Source: Streptomyces formicae (GTDB lineage: Bacteria > Actinomycetota > Actinomycetes > Streptomycetales > Streptomycetaceae). Taken from it: a stretch of 64,000 nucleotides of DNA. How positions within the stretch are numbered: position 1 is the stretch's first letter; the number at the start of each line of letters is the position of its first letter. Positions 61,924 through 64,000 of the stretch are shown piece after piece. Below the pieces are notes generated by a model, which did no database searches, was not told where the DNA came from, and saw only the letters and a program-made list of their open reading frames with translations. The position numbers and the translations under genes are program-made. The stretch is taken from assembly GCF_022647665.1 (NCBI RefSeq), contig NZ_CP071872.1, positions 5,828,001-5,892,000 on the forward strand. Direction: 5' to 3'.

Positions 61924-63648
61924 CTACGCGCCGAGGTAGGTGCCCGGTGAGAGCCATGTCGGGCGGGGCAGGGCGAAGTGCTCCTCGAGCATCAGCTCGG
62001 CCTGGCTGAGCGCGCCGTAGACCCAGCCCTGCCCGGTCGACCACGCGTCGCCGCAGACGTACAGGTTGGCGTCGGGGAGCGGGTGGCGCATGCGCGGCAT
62101 GACCTCCCAGCTCTTCGCCCCCACCTGCCAGAAGTGGTAGGCGGCTCCGTACGGGTCCTGCACCCAGTCCTGGAAGTAGGCCGACGTCGGCTCGGGGATG
62201 CGCGCGTTGGGGCCGTGCAGCTCGCGCAGTTGGCGCTGTGCCTCGTCGACCAGCGTTCCCGGTGCCGACGCGTCCATCGGCCGCGGCGGCCGGGTCACGG
62301 CCACCGGGGCGAGCCGGTCCGGCCGCGTCAGCAGCTCGTTCCAGAACTCCACGTCGCTGAGGTCGTTGTAGGAGGCCAGCAGCAGGGCGTTGCGGTTGGC
62401 GGGGTCGGCCCCGGCCTGCTCCCCCTCCACGCCCCAGTAGTACGTCTGACGCAGCGGCAGGTCCGTCACCGAACGGCCGGCGTTCAGGCCGATCTCCTCC
62501 CACCACGGCCGGTCGTAGCCGAGGAAGAGCTTGGAGGCCGGCCTCGGGACGACGGCGCCGAGGTCGGCGAGGAACTGGTCGCTGGTGAAGAGGAAGGAGT
62601 CCGGGTCCAGCAGCTCGATCGAGCGCTGGGGCATCGCCAGGACGACATGGTGCGCCCGGACCCGGAGCGGCCGGCCATCGGGCCAGACGGTCAGGTCGAG
62701 GACCAGAACGTCCTCGCCGTCGGCACGGTCCCGGCCGATCCGGCGCACCTGGTGGTGGAGACGGACCGTCCCGCCCTCCGCCTCGAACCGCTGGACGAGC
62801 TCCTCGGGCACCGTCTGGTAGCCGTCGAGCAGGTACCGGTAGCTCGGTGGAGGGGAGCCGACGAAGTCCGCCACCGACGCCTCCATGGCCTCGATGCCGT
62901 TGACGTTGGACACCACCGAGCCGTAGCCGAAGCCGTCGTGGAGGAACGCCCACCCCTCCTGCCCGACCGCCTCCAGCAGCAGGTTCCAGAATCCGGTGTC
63001 GTAGAGGTACCGGCCGTCGGCCGAGGCCGTCGGCTTGATCTTGTCCCATGCCTGGTGGTCCATGGTGGAAGCGCCGGGGACGAAGCCCTCGATGATCGAA
63101 CTGAGCGCGTCGTCCGGTGTCCTGCCCCGGATCGCGGCCGGCAGCTCGTACGGCACGACCTGCGGATCGCCCCATTGGCCCTGGGTGAAGCGGTGCTGGC
63201 GCAGGTAGACCAGGTTCTGCGGCTCGTCGACCGGGAAGAGGGCCGTCCGCAGCCCTAGATGGTCCACGAGGTCGGCCACGACCGGCTGGTTGTTCAGGTA
63301 GCGCATCCCGCCGAGCTCGGCGTGCAGGTGCGGCATACCGGGCGGCGTCACCGAGAAGAGGCGGCCGCCGATGCGCTCGCTGCTCTCGAACAGGCGCACG
63401 TCGAGGGGGCCGCGGCGGTGCCGCCGAAGCCTCCTCAGGATGTGGCTGTCCTCGGCTTCCGGGCCGAGCAGCCGCCAGGCGGCGTACGCCCCGGACACTC
63501 CGGCGCCGATGACCGCGACGTCGACGACGTCGTCCCTGTCGTCCCGCGGGCGCGCCCGCGCCGGCGTCCCGAGCGCGCCGTCGACGACGGCGGCGGCGCC
63601 GAGAGCCCCGGCCCCCTTGAGCAGATCGCGGCGCGTTGGTTTGCCCAT
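61924..63648 (-). CDS. Tat-exported FAD-dependent amine / L-amino acid oxidase
   Basis: 574-aa flavoprotein of the monoamine oxidase superfamily. Tat signal PTRRDLLKGAGALGAAAVV near residues 4-25. FAD Rossmann motif VAVIGAGVSGAYAAWRLLG near 45, FESSERIGGRLFSV near 90, substrate-side GGMRYLNNQPVVADLVDHLG near 115, and C-terminal FAD motif LYVCGDAWSTGQGWVYGALS near 540. Such exported enzymes oxidise amino acids or amines to produce H2O2 and ammonia; substrate unknown. ATG at 63648 matches the signal peptide start. Tail-to-tail with the GH106-like gene; the 109-bp gap shows only a short GCCGAGGTGCC duplication. Confidence 0.87.
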   Translation of the reverse strand: MGKPTRRDLLKGAGALGAAAVVDGALGTPARARPRDDRDDVVDVAVIGAGVSGAYAAWRLLGPEAEDSHILRRLRRHRRGPLDVRLFESSERIGGRLFSVTPPGMPHLHAELGGMRYLNNQPVVADLVDHLGLRTALFPVDEPQNLVYLRQHRFTQGQWGDPQVVPYELPAAIRGRTPDDALSSIIEGFVPGASTMDHQAWDKIKPTASADGRYLYDTGFWNLLLEAVGQEGWAFLHDGFGYGSVVSNVNGIEAMEASVADFVGSPPPSYRYLLDGYQTVPEELVQRFEAEGGTVRLHHQVRRIGRDRADGEDVLVLDLTVWPDGRPLRVRAHHVVLAMPQRSIELLDPDSFLFTSDQFLADLGAVVPRPASKLFLGYDRPWWEEIGLNAGRSVTDLPLRQTYYWGVEGEQAGADPANRNALLLASYNDLSDVEFWNELLTRPDRLAPVAVTRPPRPMDASAPGTLVDEAQRQLRELHGPNARIPEPTSAYFQDWVQDPYGAAYHFWQVGAKSWEVMPRMRHPLPDANLYVCGDAWSTGQGWVYGALSQAELMLEEHFALPRPTWLSPGTYLGA

Positions 63649-63794
63649 CTCCGGCGTCCTCCCGGCCTGGATGTCCTCGGTGTGCCACTTGTTGTGGCCA
63701 CCCAGCCCCCGAAAGCTACCAATCCGGACATTTGCCGCACTGTTGGTGGGTGACGACGGGCGAGTCGCGGGGGTGGGCTTCGCGCACCCGGCAG

Positions 63795-64000
63795 CTACTT
63801 CATGCCGTCCTGTCGCGTCCCCGCGACTGCCGGCCCCGGAGAGGAGGACATCGGCCGAAGACCCTTCCTCGCCCGAGCGCGGTCGCGGGACCACGCACCC
63901 GCGCCCACCAGCACGGCCGCGCCGCCGGCGTACAGGGGCAGCCACTCGGTCGTGGTGGTTGCGAGGCAGTCGGCAACGGCCTTTCCGCTGTGAGCCTGTT
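63795..64000 (-). CDS. C-terminus of a membrane-anchored protein (partial)
   Basis: The last 68 codons of a leftward gene enter from the right edge, with TAG at 63795-63797. The sequence ends in a hydrophobic span WLPLYAGGAAVLVGAGAW followed by a basic segment SRDRARARKGL and a Ser/Pro-rich tail. This looks like a C-terminal transmembrane anchor. LATTTTE just before it recalls LAXTG sortase signals but lacks the Gly. The 146 bp between it and the oxidase start (63648) hold no other feature I can support. Confidence 0.55.
   Translation of the reverse strand, partial: QAHSGKAVADCLATTTTEWLPLYAGGAAVLVGAGAWSRDRARARKGLRPMSSSPGPAVAGTRQDGMK

Noticed and set aside
63950..64000. LAXTG sortase signal in the partial C-terminus
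   Set aside because: The sequence reads LATTTTE with no Gly after the Thr, so a sortase site cannot be supported.

Overview
The window reads as a chromosomal segment of a Streptomyces species. It is very GC-rich with strong G/C third-position bias, frequent GTG starts, many 4-bp ATGA/GTGA gene overlaps, Tat- and Sec-exported hydrolases and several LacI/GntR/AraC regulators. The first ~10 kb (liv transporter, ANTAR response regulator, tRNA-Leu, pyruvate kinase, SIMPL protein, secreted 5'-nucleotidase) matches, from memory, the conserved core order of S. coelicolor around SCO2008-SCO2015. From ~10 kb on, the content looks more accessory.

Layout: 1-4.7 kb, branched-chain amino acid ABC transporter (livKHMGF-like), ended by a perfect 20-bp bidirectional hairpin. 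4.8-10 kb, ANTAR regulator, tRNA-Leu(CAA), pyk, SIMPL protein, Tat-exported 5'-nucleotidase. 10-12.8 kb, a desA/desB-like siderophore gene pair without desC/desD. 13-22.7 kb, aminopeptidase N, chorismate mutase, AraC regulator divergent from a GH35 beta-galactosidase, an SGT-like trypsin, a HEXXH/zinc-ribbon protein and an ankyrin-HEAT protein. 22.7-30.2 kb, a phosphonate module: 2-aminoethylphosphonate-type ABC transporter, HAD phosphatase, GntR/HutC regulator and, convergently, an HD-domain oxygenase (PhnZ/TmpB-like) with an Fe(II)/2-oxoglutarate hydroxylase (TmpA/GBBH-like). Matching TTGTnnnnACAA operators lie in front of both transcription units. 30.3-30.7 kb, a secreted RNase Sa homologue.

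30.8-46.4 kb is a complete L-rhamnose system. One leftward operon carries the ABC importer (rhaT, two permeases, rhaS), the mutarotase rhaM and two tandem LacI paralogues. The rightward operon carries rhaI, the aldolase/dehydrogenase fusion rhaEW, rhaB and lutABC. RhaEW should give DHAP plus L-lactate, and LutABC oxidises lactate to pyruvate, so both halves of the sugar reach central metabolism. 46.4-49.3 kb is a small island: two tiny coupled leftward genes, a leaderless XRE/TPR regulator, an 84-aa small gene and a DEDDh exonuclease with a -1 frameshift. 49.4-61.8 kb is an extracellular debranching cluster: GH78 and GH106-like alpha-L-rhamnosidases, a GH127 protein with a LamG domain, and a divergent, frameshifted GH106-like gene. 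LacI-type palindromes (GAAACGTTTC and relatives) sit ~30-40 bp upstream of the rhamnose operons and of the glycosidase genes, so one rhamnose regulon probably couples polymer degradation, import and catabolism. The window ends with a Tat-exported flavin amine/amino-acid oxidase and the C-terminus of a membrane-anchored protein.
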